This document shows, in pieces, positions 45,430 to 59,122 of a stretch of DNA of 64,000 nt. A program made the position numbers and the translations under genes. The number at the start of each line of letters is the position of its first letter. Position 1 is the stretch's first letter. The notes below the pieces were generated by a model. The model saw nothing but the letters and a program-made list of their open reading frames with translations. It made no database searches and was not told where the DNA came from. This DNA comes from Epiperipatus broadwayi (taxonomy: Eukaryota > Onychophora > Udeonychophora > Euonychophora > Peripatidae): contig JAQFVV010006208.1 of NCBI GenBank assembly GCA_028023455.1, positions 9,534,963-9,598,962 of the forward strand, read 5' to 3'.

Positions 45430-47985
45430 AAAATGAGACAATTACTTTTGAACAAATAGCTCAACATTGTTTAATAAATTATATCCCAGCTTATAAGGCT
45501 CTAAATGGGTTAATGCACAACTAAATTGACTATCATAAACTTTTGTTGTAGTGAAATGAAATTCTCTGAATTAAACTAAAATATCAAGGAAGCGATTCAA
45601 CTCAATTTCATTCCCCATACAAGACCAAAGTAATATAACCAGTTGGCTATATAGCTGCATTAAAAACAATTAGATAAGTTGGGTGCATGATCCATAAAGT
45701 TGGTTTAAGATTATTTAATTAATAAGGAAAATAATATTTAATTTTCCCATGCATATTTTTTATAATAATAATGGGTCTTCAATTAACTAAATCTTCCAAG
45801 TCCCAATATGATAGTATTAAAATTCTCAAGCATTAAATTGTTAAATAATAATATGATTCTAATATGGGAATATTTTAATAAGTTATAAATTATTGTATAG
45901 AGAGAGAACACTATAAAAGTATACAAAAAAGTTTTTTAACTCTCTCTCTCTTCAGTAATTATTAATTAGTAGTTTTAATTTAAACTATGAAAAGGTACTA
46001 AGTGAACAAATAATTTACTTTCTTTGTAAATTATTTAATAAATATTAGTTGTAACTTTAAAAGAGAGTTGAAGTTTTATTTTTAACCGTATTTTTTTTTT
46101 AAAAAAAAAGGATTTTAATACTTTTGGTAAATTTTATTTTTAGTCAGAATTGTTTTTTCTTTTCTTTTTATCTCTCTTCAATGCAAAACCTCAAACAAGT
46201 GCAATTAACTGATCATCATAATTTTCTTCTTGTAAAAAAAAAAAATTAATTAGAAAGTAATGTCAAAAATTTTGTAATGATAATTTAAGTTCTTGACTTG
46301 TTTTTAATGGCAAAATTTAAGGAGGGAAATAGTGAACAATTGTCTTTATAAAATTTTATCTAATTGCTTGTTATAAAAAAGTATGTTGGTAACTGATTGT
46401 GATTGGCTTGTAGGAAAGATTGTTCTACAAAAAATAATAATAAAGATGTGAATAGATCAGAAGAGTCAAATGTCTGGTAAGAAGTATATTTTTAACTTAT
46501 CTCTTGAAGGGAGAGCAGTAAAGTCTTAATCCAGTGGATAAAGAAGAAAGAAGCAGAAATATTTACTTAAAGCTGTTGCACAGAAAACAGAAGTTTTAAT
46601 AAAGCTTTTACCATAGTCATAAAAATAGTTTCTACGATGAAAACAAAGTGCTAAATGTGGCTACAAGCTAGTCATCATTTTTCACCGTTATCTGCCTTTA
46701 CTAAAATAAAACTTGAGAGAAGTTACCCCTTAAAATAATCTACATTGTCTTCAACCAGGAAAGATTAGTGGAAAGAAATCAATTAAATTTGCTATTTTTA
46801 ATGAGGAATTACTGCAAACAAAAAAGGACAAATTAATCGTGTACACGTCTAGAAGCCTTCAAGAAAATACCAATTGGAAAACTGAAATTGCAACTGGGAA
46901 AAAGAACTCCACAAAAATAAAATCATGATTAATTAGATATTTTTGTGTGTGCACATTTAATTTTCATATATCATAAAAAGTTTTTGTTTGTTGTTCTTGT
47001 AAGAATGGATAGTTTTAAATATTTTCATTAAGTTAATATTTTCAAATTATGAAACATATATTTTTTAAAATCTGATCAATTTTCTCTTCAAAATTATGCA
47101 ATAGTTTTTAAAAAATTTAATTTTTTTGTAAATTTAATTTTTTTTAAAAACATGTTTCTCTTTTTTCATTCATTTTCCCTCCTAAAAACTTAACAAATGT
47201 TAATTAAGCTAAATCAAAGATTGTTATCTTTGATTTTGAAAATGTTGTTTTCCAACTGTTAGTTATTTTAAAGAAATAACTTAATGAATTAAAAATAATT
47301 TATGAATAGAAATCAACTGATTGATTATAATTTTATGAAAATATTTTTTTTCATGAAATGAATGTTTAAAATTTTACACTATCATGTTATTTTCTTATGT
47401 TTATTGTTAATCAGTTATGTAGTAAATATTTGTTTTAAAAGTATTTGACTATATTCATTTCAAGTGCTGTTATATGAACTGGCAGTATGTCTGACTTTAT
47501 TTCATGAAAGCTTACTGTTTTAGAACTTTTTAAAATGACCCCAATAAAACTATTTACTTATAATAGAGTAAACCTAGGAATTATTTGAAGTGATTTATAA
47601 TAAGCTTCTCTATTTATTTATTTATTTATCTCTTGTTCACAGTAATATTTTATAGAGTTCTTGCTTTTGAGCTAGATTTGTGCACAGCTGTTATATGAAG
47701 TACAAATTTATGTTTAGTGTTATGGACATCCAGTGGATGATGATTTCATTAGTTCTCTAATCCTTGATTGGTGCAAAGGAATATCCTTTAAAGTACAAGC
47801 ATTACATTTCATTTTATTTATTATTTCTTTTAGAATTCTAGTTTATTGATGGCCAGTACATTAATTGTACTAAGTTGCCGGAACATTGATGATAATGAGA
47901 ATGTTTTAATATCTCAGCATTATTTGAATTATTGTTGTATTTGGATAGAGTAGCACTGAAGTATGTGCATCTAGATTATATATTA
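45430..47985. other. AT-rich sequence, no gene seen
   Basis: Long stretch without recognisable repeat or coding frame. Confidence 0.45.
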
Positions 47986-47989
47986 TTGG

Positions 47990-48330
47990 TATTTCTCCCC
48001 TAGGTTTGGCAGTGGCTAAATAATTAGCCTGGTCTATAGCGGACTACTCTCAAATAGTCACTAGATTGACTGTTGATTTATTTTTGTTGATCATTTATGA
48101 TGATGAATGATAATTACCTTTTATATAATGCTGGTGAACCTATAGTTATTTCTGTGCTGATCTCTTATGCTTATATTATTATCATTCCTTAATTTTATAT
48201 TTTATTTGGGAATGACGATAGTCTCCCATCTCATAATTCAGCCCAAATGTGGTGTAGGGTTACAAATGGCTACCCAATTGTAGGACATTGTAACCTTAGA
48301 TTCTCTTTTATTAATGCTTAATTTCTGTAC
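47990..48330 (+). repeat. Family H repeat, copy 2
   Basis: Plus-strand counterpart of 23135-23440; same block order. Confidence 0.65.
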
Positions 48331-48771
48331 TGTTACAATATATATTTATATCATTTATTTTTTCACATGTTTTTGATCATGTTTCAGTAATTTGTGATGA
48401 AATAGAAGTTGAAAATCTATTTATATATGTATGTGTGTGAAATTAAATTTAGTATCTTGAAATAAAGTTAAAATGGTAACATGGGATGTGGCTTACTTGG
48501 AAAAGGGTATGTTTCAAATAGATCTATACTGTGAAAGATTGTTTTTACTTCTGGTCTGATAGATAGTGTAATATAATTCAGTTATGTTAAAAGATTCACT
48601 GAGATAAGAATATAATTTGAATATATAGAAAGAATAGAGAGAGAAATAATTTAGTTTACAGCTGCTATGCTACCTAATATGACAATGTACTGTAATAAAA
48701 ATATGATTTGAACATTGATTATATATTTTTACAATATAGAGCAAATTATAATAAAATACAATAATACATAT

Positions 48772-49425
48772 TAAATATAATATAAACCACTAAACATCAA
48801 ATGATCACCATTTCTTAAGCTTGCACAAACTGTTTACACAGAGGCTAAACTCTTCATAGAGTAACACCACCAGTGCAAGCCAGAGTAATCAATAGATGCC
48901 AGAAGATTTTGTGCATAAAATCCTTATCTAGTATCTATTCATCTAATATCCCTAGACTAGTTTCCAGCTTGTGGCCTTCATCAGTGAGGAGCCTTGGATC
49001 TGAGAGCACTGCACCTAGATCTTAGGATCTAATGTAACCCTCTAGCAGCCACTTTTTACCTTATTAGCTAACTATAAACTTTGGGTGCAAAATTAAAACA
49101 CAGTAACATTTTCAATTCAAGCTCATTAGCATGTTTAAATGTATAGATCTGAACTCAGTTCAGCATCCATACTTTTTGGTGACTTTAATTGTTTAATAAC
49201 CATAGTCACCATAGTTCTATTGGGCAGGATGGGTTTTAAACCACTAAACATCACATGATCACCATTTCTTATAGTTACACAGCCTGTTTACACATAGGCT
49301 AACCTCTCCATACAGTAACACCATCATTGCAAGGCAGAGTAATCAATGACACCCATTAATTACTCTGGCTTGCACTGAGTGGCGCTACTGCTTGGAGAGT
49401 TTAGTCTCTGTGTAAATATAATATA
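48772..49425. mobile_element. Family B inverted insertion with 13-bp TSD
   Basis: TAAATATAATATA at 48772-48784 and 49413-49425 flanks 628 bp. The left part is a complete unit (starts CCACTAAACATCA, includes the ribozyme), then a second unit start (about 49235-49345), then a short inverted arm ending in the mirrored GGAGAGTTTAGTCTCTGTG. Confidence 0.8.
48941..48999 (-). ncRNA. Family B hammerhead, copy B6
   Basis: CUGAUGA, GAAA and GUC intact. Helix I has a C-A mismatch close to the core (UAGGG) and a distal mismatch. Stem II is weakened. Confidence 0.55.
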
Positions 49426-49429
49426 CTTA

Positions 49430-50285
49430 ATTCAAAATTATGTGTTAAAGATAAAGGATTTTTTTATGTTTTATAAATTGAATTTATTTAAAACCAAGAA
49501 AAAAGAGAAGATGTTGTTATTTACGTCTTTACTTAATTTACTTAAGATAATAATACTGATAACAAAGACAATAATACAATGTAAAAGAAATACTAGATAA
49601 TAGTCTGATCAATTTCAGATTTTATGGAATCACTAAGCAAATAAATAAAATATAAGTTCATAAATCTATTTTAGTTTAACATAAACAAGTTTAGAAATGA
49701 GAAAAGAGGAAATAAACACTGCTTATTAAAAATATATGTAAAAATAAAATTATAATAGAAAGTAAACATACATATGACCCGTTTTGCTTAGAAAATAATT
49801 GATAAGTCAATGATAGATGGGTAGATTTTAACCAACTTTATTACTCATAACCCTATTAGGTTTTGTTACGCTTTATTACTTAGTCTTGCCATGCTAGAGA
49901 TTAAATCAACAGAAAAAAAGTGTAGTTTCTATTGTCATAGGGAGAATATTAGCATACCTATGATTGAAATATTGTAAATTGCCATATGAATTTTATCAAC
50001 AAGATTTATTCTTGTAAGACTAGGCACATCTACATTTTGAGTTATAGAATATTTTTGCTCTTGTTGTTTGAAAAATAATAGATAACATTGAACCAAATCA
50101 AAAGTCTCTGAAACCCCAAATGAATACCCTGCTTAAGTGAATGATTATCCAGAGCTAAAAATTAACTGTTGGGTAAGAATAAATTGACTGATAATCGAAG
50201 TTATAAAAAGCCATTAGCCAAACCTGAAATAAATTGTCAGCAAAATCAGCTCACAGGAAATCATCTTCAAAGAATTTACAATTTA
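49430..50285. other. AT-rich sequence, no gene seen
   Basis: Nothing recognised. Confidence 0.4.
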
Positions 50286-50290
50286 AAGCT

Positions 50291-50329
<39 letters not shown>
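50291..50329 (+). repeat. (CA)n(TA)n microsatellite
   Basis: CA run followed directly by a TA run, at the edge of a family A array as in other copies. Confidence 0.95.
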
Positions 50330-50422
50330 AGGGATTTGAACTTAGACTTTCAAATTCCCCACAGTTATTCAATTCATTTTATAAAATTGATACACATGAA
50401 CACACACTTGTGAAAATGATAA

Positions 50423-50481
50423 ATGATCTCTAATATGCACATTTCACATCGAACCAGCCCTTATCAGCCAGTCCAGATCAC
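50423..50481 (-). ncRNA. Family A hammerhead, copy A13 (G8 to A)
   Basis: The core box reads CUGAUAA and stem II is damaged. Inactive. Confidence 0.55.
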
Positions 50482-50699
50482 TATCTCCCTCACATATATA
50501 CACTTCTCAGTTTATATTAAGATAGAAAAACCTCAAATTTTTATGGACAAGCCTCAATACTCTCCATTCTCCAACTCTTCAGCCATTTATATCATTGAAA
50601 ATCTGAAGATGAAATTCTCAAAGCCCTTGATGTTGCCAATATTATTGTCAAACCCATGTTGACCTTAAGTTAATCTGATCCCTCACACATAAGACCTTA

Positions 50700-50930
50700 A
50701 TATGGCCATTTAAACAGGCAAAGCTCTCTATACCACTCAGTGCAAGCCAAAATAATCAATGGATGCCAGAAGACTGGTGCATAAAATGCCCATCTAGTGC
50801 CTACTCATCCAATATTGCCAGACTAGTTTCTGGATGAGTGGCAATACATATAGAGAGTTTTGCCTGTTTTAATAACAGTTATAAGCAAGCATAGGAAATG
50901 GTGATCATATGATGTTTATATGTCCATTTA
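50700..50930. mobile_element. Family B twin inserted in family A, 13-bp TSD
   Basis: ATATGGCCATTTA (50700-50712) and ATATGTCCATTTA (50918-50930) flank 205 bp. Left arm plus (ACAGGCAAAGCTCTC to the GAAA and stem II part of the ribozyme), right arm minus (to GGTGATCATATGATG). The empty site is visible in the neighbouring A units (ATATGTCCATTTAATTA near 51390 and 51850). Confidence 0.85.
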
Positions 50931-51114
50931 ATTATACAGAAGAGGGATGGGGAGAACACAAGTCAAATATACAATATTTATGTACATCTATATTTTCTAT
51001 ACTAAACTTAATCTAAGTATAAGGGACTTGGACTCAGACTTTCTAACTCCCCACAAATATTTAATCCGTCTTATAAAACTAATACAAATAACCACACACA
51101 TTTGAAAAAGATAA

Positions 51115-51173
51115 ATGATCTCTAATATACATATTTTACACTGAGCCAGCACTCATCAGCCAGTCCAGATCAC
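51115..51173 (-). ncRNA. Family A hammerhead, copy A14 (G12 to A)
   Basis: CUGAUGA intact, second box AAAA, stem II wobble-rich. Inactive. Confidence 0.6.
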
Positions 51174-51584
51174 CATCTCGCACACATATATACAATCACT
51201 GCTCAGTTTATATTAATATAGAAAAACCTCAAACTTTTATGGACAAGTCTCAATCCTCTCGATTCTCCAGCCATTTATATCATTGAAAATCTGAGGATAA
51301 AACTCTCAAAGCCCATGATGTTGCCAATATTATTGTCATACCCATGTTGACCTTAAGTCAATATGACCCCTCACACAGAAGACATTGATATGTCCATTTA
51401 ATTACACAGGAGAGGGATGGGCAGAACACAAGCCAAATATGCAATATTTAAGTACATCTATATTTTCTATACTAAATTTAATCTAATTATAAGGGACTTG
51501 AACTCAGACTTTCAAACTTCCCACAAATATTTAATCCATCTTATAAAACTGATACAGATGACAACACACATGTGAAAAAGATAA

Positions 51585-51646
51585 ATGATCTCCAATATAC
51601 ATATTTCATGCTGACCCAGCACTCATCAGCTGATCCAGATGATCAT
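51585..51646 (-). ncRNA. Family A hammerhead, copy A15, core intact
   Basis: CUGAUGA, GAAA, stem II GUGCU/AGCAU with loop GGGUC, stem III AUA/UAU with loop UG. Helix I next to the core is weak (AUCAG against UUGGA) and the outer strand has a small insertion. Confidence 0.65.
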
Positions 51647-52036
51647 CTTCCACACATATATACAATCGCTGCTCAGATTATATTAAGATAGCAAAACCTC
51701 AAACTTTTATGGACAATCCTCTCCATTTCCCACTCTTCAGTCATCCATATCATAGAACAAAACACTCAAAGCCATTGATAATGGCAATATTATTATCATA
51801 TCCATGTTGACCTTAAATCAATCTGATCCCTTACACATAAGATCTTAATATGTCCATTTAATTATACAGAAGAGGGATGGGCAGATCACAGGCATTGGGC
51901 CCTTCATCATTAGATTTTCAATGATATACATGGCTGAAGAGTTGGAGAGTGGATAGGATTAGGCTTGTCCATTAAAGTTTGAGGATTTGCTATCTTAATA
52001 TAATCTGCACAGTGATTGTAATGTGTGTGGGAGTTG

Positions 52037-52095
52037 GTGATCTGGACTGGCTGATAAGTGCTGGTTCAGTGCAAAATACATATATTGGAGATCAT
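52037..52095 (+). ncRNA. Family A hammerhead, copy A16, decayed
   Basis: Both catalytic guanines are changed (CUGAUAA and AAAA). Confidence 0.6.
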
Positions 52096-52741
52096 TTTAT
52101 CTTTTCACATATGTGTGATCATCTATATCAGTTTTATAAGATGTATTGAATAACTGTGGGGAGTTTAGTATAGAAAATATAGATGTATTTAAATGTTATA
52201 TATATGTGTGTGTATATGTGTGTGTGTAAATATAAATTTTTCCATGCAATTAATATATGCAAAATAATAAGAGTATCAAACTTTACATACCACAGAAAAG
52301 AATGAACCATCTTATTTTTTTAATCTAAATTCATTTATATAAAGATTTGCCTATATAAACTGAGATAAGATTGTCTGTTCTATTTTCTTAAAAAGTTTAA
52401 TACTGTGCTTTGGATTGAATGTATTTAATTTACTTAATAAACCAGTAATATTATAGTAATATATATTGCAACAGAATAAAAATGTATTTATGCTAACCTC
52501 TGTTATAGCCCCACTGGTTTGGGAAGCATTTATAATAGAATAAATATGTGGGCCATGTTATATCCTGAATCATAATCTAATTATTGATCATCATCTGTAA
52601 CAGAATAAAAATATGAACCAAGAAAGAACAATCCTAATTTAATATTATCCATGAATTGTAGCATCATTTGTACCAGAATAAAATTAATGAACTAAACTAA
52701 AGTCAATATGACTCAATGAATAGCAATCTAACACTTAATTC

Positions 52742-52742
<1 letters not shown>

Positions 52743-52789
<47 letters not shown>

Positions 52790-52845
52790 GATGATGATGA
52801 TGATGATGATGATGATAATAACAATAATTATTATTATTATATAAT
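52743..52845 (+). repeat. (AAT)n(GAT)n compound microsatellite
   Basis: AAT copies, then GAT copies, then AT-rich remnants. Confidence 0.95.
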
Positions 52846-52855
52846 AATATGGTTT

Positions 52856-53345
52856 TATCGTCATTCGGACAGCCATCATAACATCTGATTGGTTGTCAGA
52901 TAAGCATTATAATGAGCACAAAGAGATTTCCAGTCTCTCAATTTATTTCAGTTTCAATTATCTGCACTTCACAGATGAAAATATTATTTACATACTTTAC
53001 AGCAAGTTATATCATTTGAAAAACTACTGCATAGTAAATAGTAGGATTTCGTGCTGTACGTTTATAATTTAGACTCGGTGAGTTAATTGTGAAGATATTT
53101 AAAGCTTCATGCTTTCAAACTAAATACTTTTGACTGGCTTAGATATATAGAAAGAAAAGTAGAGAAAATGGTGGCCACCCTTTTCTTTTAAATTCTTTTT
53201 CATGTGTTTATGGTTTGATCATCATTTGGACAGCCATCATAACAACTGACTGGCTGTCAGATAAGCATTATAACGAGCACAAAGAGATTTCCAGTCTCTC
53301 AATTTATTTCAGTGTCATCTATCTGTGCTTCGCAAATTAAAATAT
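52856..53345 (+). repeat. Tandem pair of a 130-bp block, 360-bp spacing
   Basis: 52856-52985 and 53216-53345 share ACAGCCATCATAAC, CAGATAAGCATTATAA and CACAAAGAGATTTCCAGTCTC. The spacing of about 360 bp resembles the other short tandem retroposons, but I found no ribozyme boxes. Confidence 0.75.
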
Positions 53346-53389
53346 TATTTAAATAATAATAATAATAATCATCATCATCATCATCTTTG

Positions 53390-54970
53390 TTGTAACATCA
53401 TAAATCCCAAATAGCATTTAGAGCAGATAGAAAATAAGAAAATCATTATTTCAAGCTATCCTAAACTATGAACATTATTTGAAATAGATTAAAGATAAAG
53501 CAATAAAACCAAATATCACTATCTTATAAACAATGATCAATGCCTACTATATAAACCATTTATACAAGAATTAAAATAATGACAAAATTAGACAAATAAA
53601 CTTATATATTTTTTATGAATCCAAATACTATTTATAATAATACAAAGTTATACTAAGAGTTAAATGTTATTTGTATTTAAATAAAATAATAATATTAATA
53701 TGCCCTACAAATTTAAAATATCAATAATATCTAACTAAATATATAACTCAATAATTGAGATCACAACTAAATAAAATAAAAGTGCTACTAACTCAACATT
53801 GTTATTCCACTATTGTCAATATACTCTTATTAACTAAGTCAATTATAATGAGATTAAATACTTAATAATAATACAAAATCAATTAATTCAACATATCTTT
53901 CCATTTTTAATATGTTATAAAATCAAATCATCCTATAAAATAACCTTAAGATTTTCAATATCCAATCATAACAGAACTCTTCCGATTATTAAAACTAAGT
54001 TATTTAAACTTTAGATTATAACCATCAAAGCATAAGAAAGATTGCTAGATTTATTATAGTCAAATGTTAATAACATTTAATATTTAAACTAAATTTATGA
54101 TTCACACTAATGAACTTTAAATATAATTAATGCTAATTACTCTAATTTGTAACAGAATAAAATATATTACTATTACCAGTTTTATAACTGAATAAGATTA
54201 TGATCTTTATGGCTGTATACAAACTTAATGTAATATTTATTTTAATCAATATTGACCTAAAATAAAATAGGTAAATATTTCATTGCAACTAGCTTTACTT
54301 ATCTTTCATAATTATCATATTTGCACTTTTATCAAACATGAAATCAATTCATATATAATTTCTATTTAGCATATCTATTACTTGTTACTAACAAAATAAT
54401 TACAATAAGCTTCCAATTATTTATTATATATTTAACAATGTCAAATCATTTAATTTATTTCCATATAAAATCTATACCTAGTCTGATAATAAGCATTAAA
54501 TTCAATACAAAGAAAATGACACATAATTACACTTTTTACCCATCCTATATTTTTGATTTTTAAATTATTTTTATAACTGCTTTTAATGAATTATGTAGTA
54601 TAATGAATTAGTGAATATCATCTCATCTGAACACAATTAATCAATAAATTTGCACTGTAAAATTGAATGACAACCAAGCAAGTTTATTTGTTTTAAATTA
54701 CTTCAAAATTATAACCAAAAACATATGTATGGCAAATAAACATTTAAATTATATGCATATGATCTGATTATATTTTATGTAATAGATTTTAATTGACATA
54801 AACTGAATATTAAAATAGATGATTGCACCTCAATCTCCATTGATTAGATACCAAATACAAACACAAAAAATGTAAAATGTTTATACTTTCAAAAATATAA
54901 GAGAGTTCAAGATATATCTTCTTTCTATACTTCATATAAATATATATAAAAACAAATCTACTTATTTGTT
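53390..54970. other. AT-rich sequence, no gene seen
   Basis: Very AT-rich, no recognised repeat or frame. Confidence 0.45.
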
Positions 54971-54974
54971 AATA

Positions 54975-55532
54975 CTTTAAACAGGCTTTAACTTGTATTC
55001 AATGCACTTTAAAATTCATAATAATCGAGCATATTTTGCCAACAGAGGGATTTTCCAAACCATGACACAAGATAGTGACTTTTATAAAGATAAGAGAGGC
55101 TGTCTTATTTTTAACCTAAATGTCCATTTATTTACACGAATCTGAAGCATCTTGATTTGGAAGTACGAAGTTGTTGTTTTCTCCACTGTTTAAGTCTACT
55201 ATTTCCTTTACATATTAACTTACATGAAATCTTGTGATTTACAGTGAGTTAATGTTACGATCTTAATGCTGGAAATTCTATAAACTATTGAAGAGTAATA
55301 ATTAATTTATTGAGCACCCAGATAGCATATGTAAATACTTTAAACAGGCTTTAACCTGTATTCAATGTGCTTTGAAATTCGTAATAATCAAGCATATTTT
55401 GCTGATAGAGAGAGACCTTCCAAACTAGGACACAAGATGGTGACTTTTATAAAGATAAGAGTGACCATCTTATCTTTAACCTAAATTTTCACTTATATAG
55501 GTGAATCTGAAGCATTTTGATTTGGAAGTATG
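54975..55532 (+). repeat. Family F tandem dimer
   Basis: The block CTTTAAACAGGCTTTAAC and about 190 bp after it occur at 54975 and 55338 (363 bp apart). Related minus-strand text lies at 5990-6290. Confidence 0.75.
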
Positions 55533-55539
55533 ACGTATA

Positions 55540-56060
55540 AATTTAAGAGAACAATATAGAATAAATACTTACTATGATATAATCTTTTTGAACTCCTAAT
55601 ATAAGTGACATACCTGAAGTATATAATCAATAAATTAAAAAAATAAATATTTTAAATTAAAATAATAATTACTATGTTGCAAGATATAAATTCAAACTCT
55701 GGAAGACATAACTCTCTTACATTTAGGTAATTAAATAGATCGCTATTTAACCTAAAATTCTACTAATATTTCTATCAATAATTACTGCACATTTTAAATG
55801 AAGAGGAAAAAATATAACAATAATAATGTTAAATATAAGCAAATAATATGAGTAATAGTCCTTAAATAAGGCATTTCAAGAATAGTACCATTGTTCTAGT
55901 GTTTACTTTTTTTAATCACTATCCAATATTTTGTTATTCCAGAGAAAGTACTATTATAAAAAAGCTATAAGGTTCAAAGTACTTTTTGTTAATTCCAATA
56001 ATTTCCAAATGTCCAAATTATCTTTTCATTCAGAAGATATTTGATTTATATAAAGTTATG
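55540..56060. other. AT-rich sequence, no gene seen
   Basis: Nothing recognised. Confidence 0.4.
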
Positions 56061-56069
56061 TGATAGAAT

Positions 56070-56165
56070 GACAGCCTGTTAAGCTAAATTGCGCAGACGC
56101 TGTGAGAATGTTGTTAATAAATGAATACCTTCGAACAACCACATGATATAGTGTTTATATAAGAG
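56070..56165 (+). repeat. Family C diverged fragment
   Basis: Follows the family C order (CAGCCT..AAGCTAA, GCGCAGACGC, TTAATAAATGAA, ATATAGTGTTTATA) with many changes. Confidence 0.5.
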
Positions 56166-56169
56166 TTAT

Positions 56170-59100
56170 GTGGGAAAAGACTAATTTATATACATGATGA
56201 TGCAATGTAGATATCCTTTCATTTAACAAGTAATCAATTAATAAAACACTGCAAGTAAACTGATGTTAATTTTATCCATTATTATGCTATGGAAATTGAA
56301 CCAATTTTTATTGCATATGTAAATAATACACCAAGCTTATAAAATTATATTAGCAGGTGAGCATAATCTTTGTGTACATTTTTCTGTTAACATTTAGACC
56401 TCTTCATTGGGAAGTAGGTAATATCCACTTTAAAACAAAGAAGCATTCCAGTGGTTTTGAAATGCTAAGAATTAATTTTCATATTTCAATAAATCATTTC
56501 TCACAAATTCAATGACCTTATATGGTCAGTGGATGAGCATTATTGCTTTCAGTCAATCATTCTATCCATTGCACAATCACATACTTTTAAAAATAAATTT
56601 TGAAAAATCATAAGAAGGAACTTAGATTCAGTTCTATTGAAGCCAAAGTAGAAATAGTGAGTTTTTTCTATTCCCTTTTATTTATAAACTTTTTTATTGA
56701 TGCCAGAGTAACCATGGCAATGCATTTTATTCACTCTTTAACTATTTCCAACCAGCTTCATTTAAATAAAAATTTTATTACCTAAAATAATGACAAATAA
56801 AAAAATATTTTACAATTATTATATATAACAAACATTTACATTTGTAAGATACAAATAAGATCCTTTCAGTCAAACATAATTTAAATAATTAAGACTACAT
56901 TTTTTTCATACTATAATGAAAGTAAACTTTTTACATATATCTTTCAAATATATTATTATGCAAATAAACAACAAATATACTAGACATTAAACATTTAGAT
57001 GTATTATTTGTACTTTACTATTGTGAATGTAGTAACAAAAATACATATAATAACAACAAAAGAACCATAATTTTATCCAAACTATGTGCTCCATTATCAC
57101 ATATCCATTTTAAAATGAATAAAGTCAATTCACAATCTTATACACTACAATTAATAATAAGCAATTTTTTATATCAATACTATCATCATCATTGCAACAC
57201 AGTTTAATGCTTTATAGGTTAAGTATTCACCATCAAAATCAAACCAGAAAAAAAATTATACCTGTCATTTTACCATATGTTGAAACTCATCTCAAACTTC
57301 AGTAGGGACAACATCTCCCTTCTGTCAAAAAAGAAAATGCTTTTTTCCTTTTTATTCTTTCTCTTTTTTAAAAAAAAACTAACAATAGTGATTTAGTATT
57401 ACATTTAAATATATACAATAAACCATCATCACCTAAATATACACAGGCATTCATTCTTTTCTTCTTCCTCATCTTCATATACTATTTAATAATTCAATCA
57501 TAGTGAATCCTAAATACTTCATTAGTATGTGCACTAACACAAGACAAAACATATTTACTCCTTTATTTCATCTTCTTAATATATTTCCATCAGTTTATTA
57601 TATGCCGCCAATGAATAAACATCAAAGCATCTTGATTAACAAAAAAAAATTGGCTTATTCAATAACCATTAATAATGCATCATAAAGGACATTTATTCAT
57701 CTGTATTATTTTCATCCTTCATAAAATTTGTCGATTGCAGTTGCTAAAACTTTATTATAAATTTGAAAATAAACCTTTATATCTTTAGCATTTTCAATAA
57801 TCTCATCAATAATATAACCTGAAATTTATTATAACTAACCATACAATACTCAAGGTTTCTTACATCAAAACCAACTAACTTGTCGTTCATGCTTTGATAC
57901 CACCAAAACATTAATAACGTTTCTTTTATATAATGCCTTTCTAACTTGCTTTTTAATATAGTATTCCTTTTAAGATTACCTCCACTATTCAATTTTGAAG
58001 ATAAATTTATGTTCCATAGGTTTTATTCATAAAACATTATAAATTCTGAAGTTTTATTTCCTATGCTGCTATTGCTACATGGGAAATAAATTGTTGGTAT
58101 GTAGAAATAAATTACTACAATCATAAATATGAGGACAAAATTCCATTCAACATGCATCTATTAAACTCCTATCTAAAACTGACACCATTATATTTTTGAT
58201 GTATAACCATATAGTGCTCATTTTAAAATAAATTATGAAAGAACTAAATCATCATCCAAAAATCAATTTTATTGCATTAAATATTATATAATAAATTTTC
58301 AATTCTCACCTTCTGGGATGCTATATATACAGTTAATAAGATAGTAATTAAAAGAGCAGTAGAATGCCTCTTCATTAAGAAAGTTAATTGAATCCCATCT
58401 AAAATAGATGTTAGGGTTTCTATATTTTTACAGGGCCTGTCTGGGATACACGACCAAAAACATTTATTGCAGATTATTGAATATTTCAGCATGAAATTTA
58501 ATAAGTCACAAAATGTATAATCGCATTTACATTACCAACAATATACTTATTTTGTAATATAAACAAAAGCAAAAGAGAATTCTTTATGTACGTATATTAT
58601 CTATTAAAATGAACCCAGAGCTGTTTGGCGTAATTGATTCTGATCCCCTAGCGGTCAAACTTTTTATAAACTCCAGAGCAATAAATTCATATGCCTTTTT
58701 TATTTTATTTTAATTAAAACAAAATCAAAAATTGGAATCACAGAAAGAGAAAGGTGAATAACTCCATGTGTGTGTATGTTTAAAATTAAAAAAAAATCAG
58801 ATATATTAATTTTTAACTGAGTTTTAAAGTTTACATCTGTGCTAGAGATAATCTCTAGTTTAGCAAATGATTAGTAATAATCATTATTATTTTTATCTGA
58901 AGTGGATGATATCAAAGTTGTGAGTGGAGTGAGTTTGATAGTTATAAATAAAAATATAACAAATTGATAACCTACCAAATTAATGGAGAGCCACTTCCAT
59001 TTGGGAAAAATTACTTATTAACTCATCAAAAAATAATTATAAAATATTAAATGAATAAATATTAATATATAAAAAATTAAATTAAAAATTAAAAATAAAA
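56170..59100. other. AT-rich sequence, no gene seen
   Basis: Long unannotatable stretch. The short frames here are Ile/Asn/Lys/Leu-rich chance ORFs. Confidence 0.45.
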
Positions 59101-59122
59101 GTAAAAATAAGTGGTTAAGAAA

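Larger units (their letters stand above)
50330..52190. repeat. Family A array: three minus units, one inverted plus unit
   Basis: Units begin near 50330, 51000 and 51480 on the minus strand. A plus-strand unit (about 51890-52190) faces them. Common blocks are the B-box region (GGGA[CT]TTGAACTCAGAC), the ribozyme and ACCTTAAGTCAAT. This is the AUGAUC/GAUCAU subfamily. A family B insertion sits at 50713-50917. Confidence 0.75.

Noticed and set aside
48120-48160. Possible hammerhead in family H (CTGATGA near 23280, GCTGGTGA near 48130)
   Set aside because: The second box is missing and stem II does not pair in either copy.
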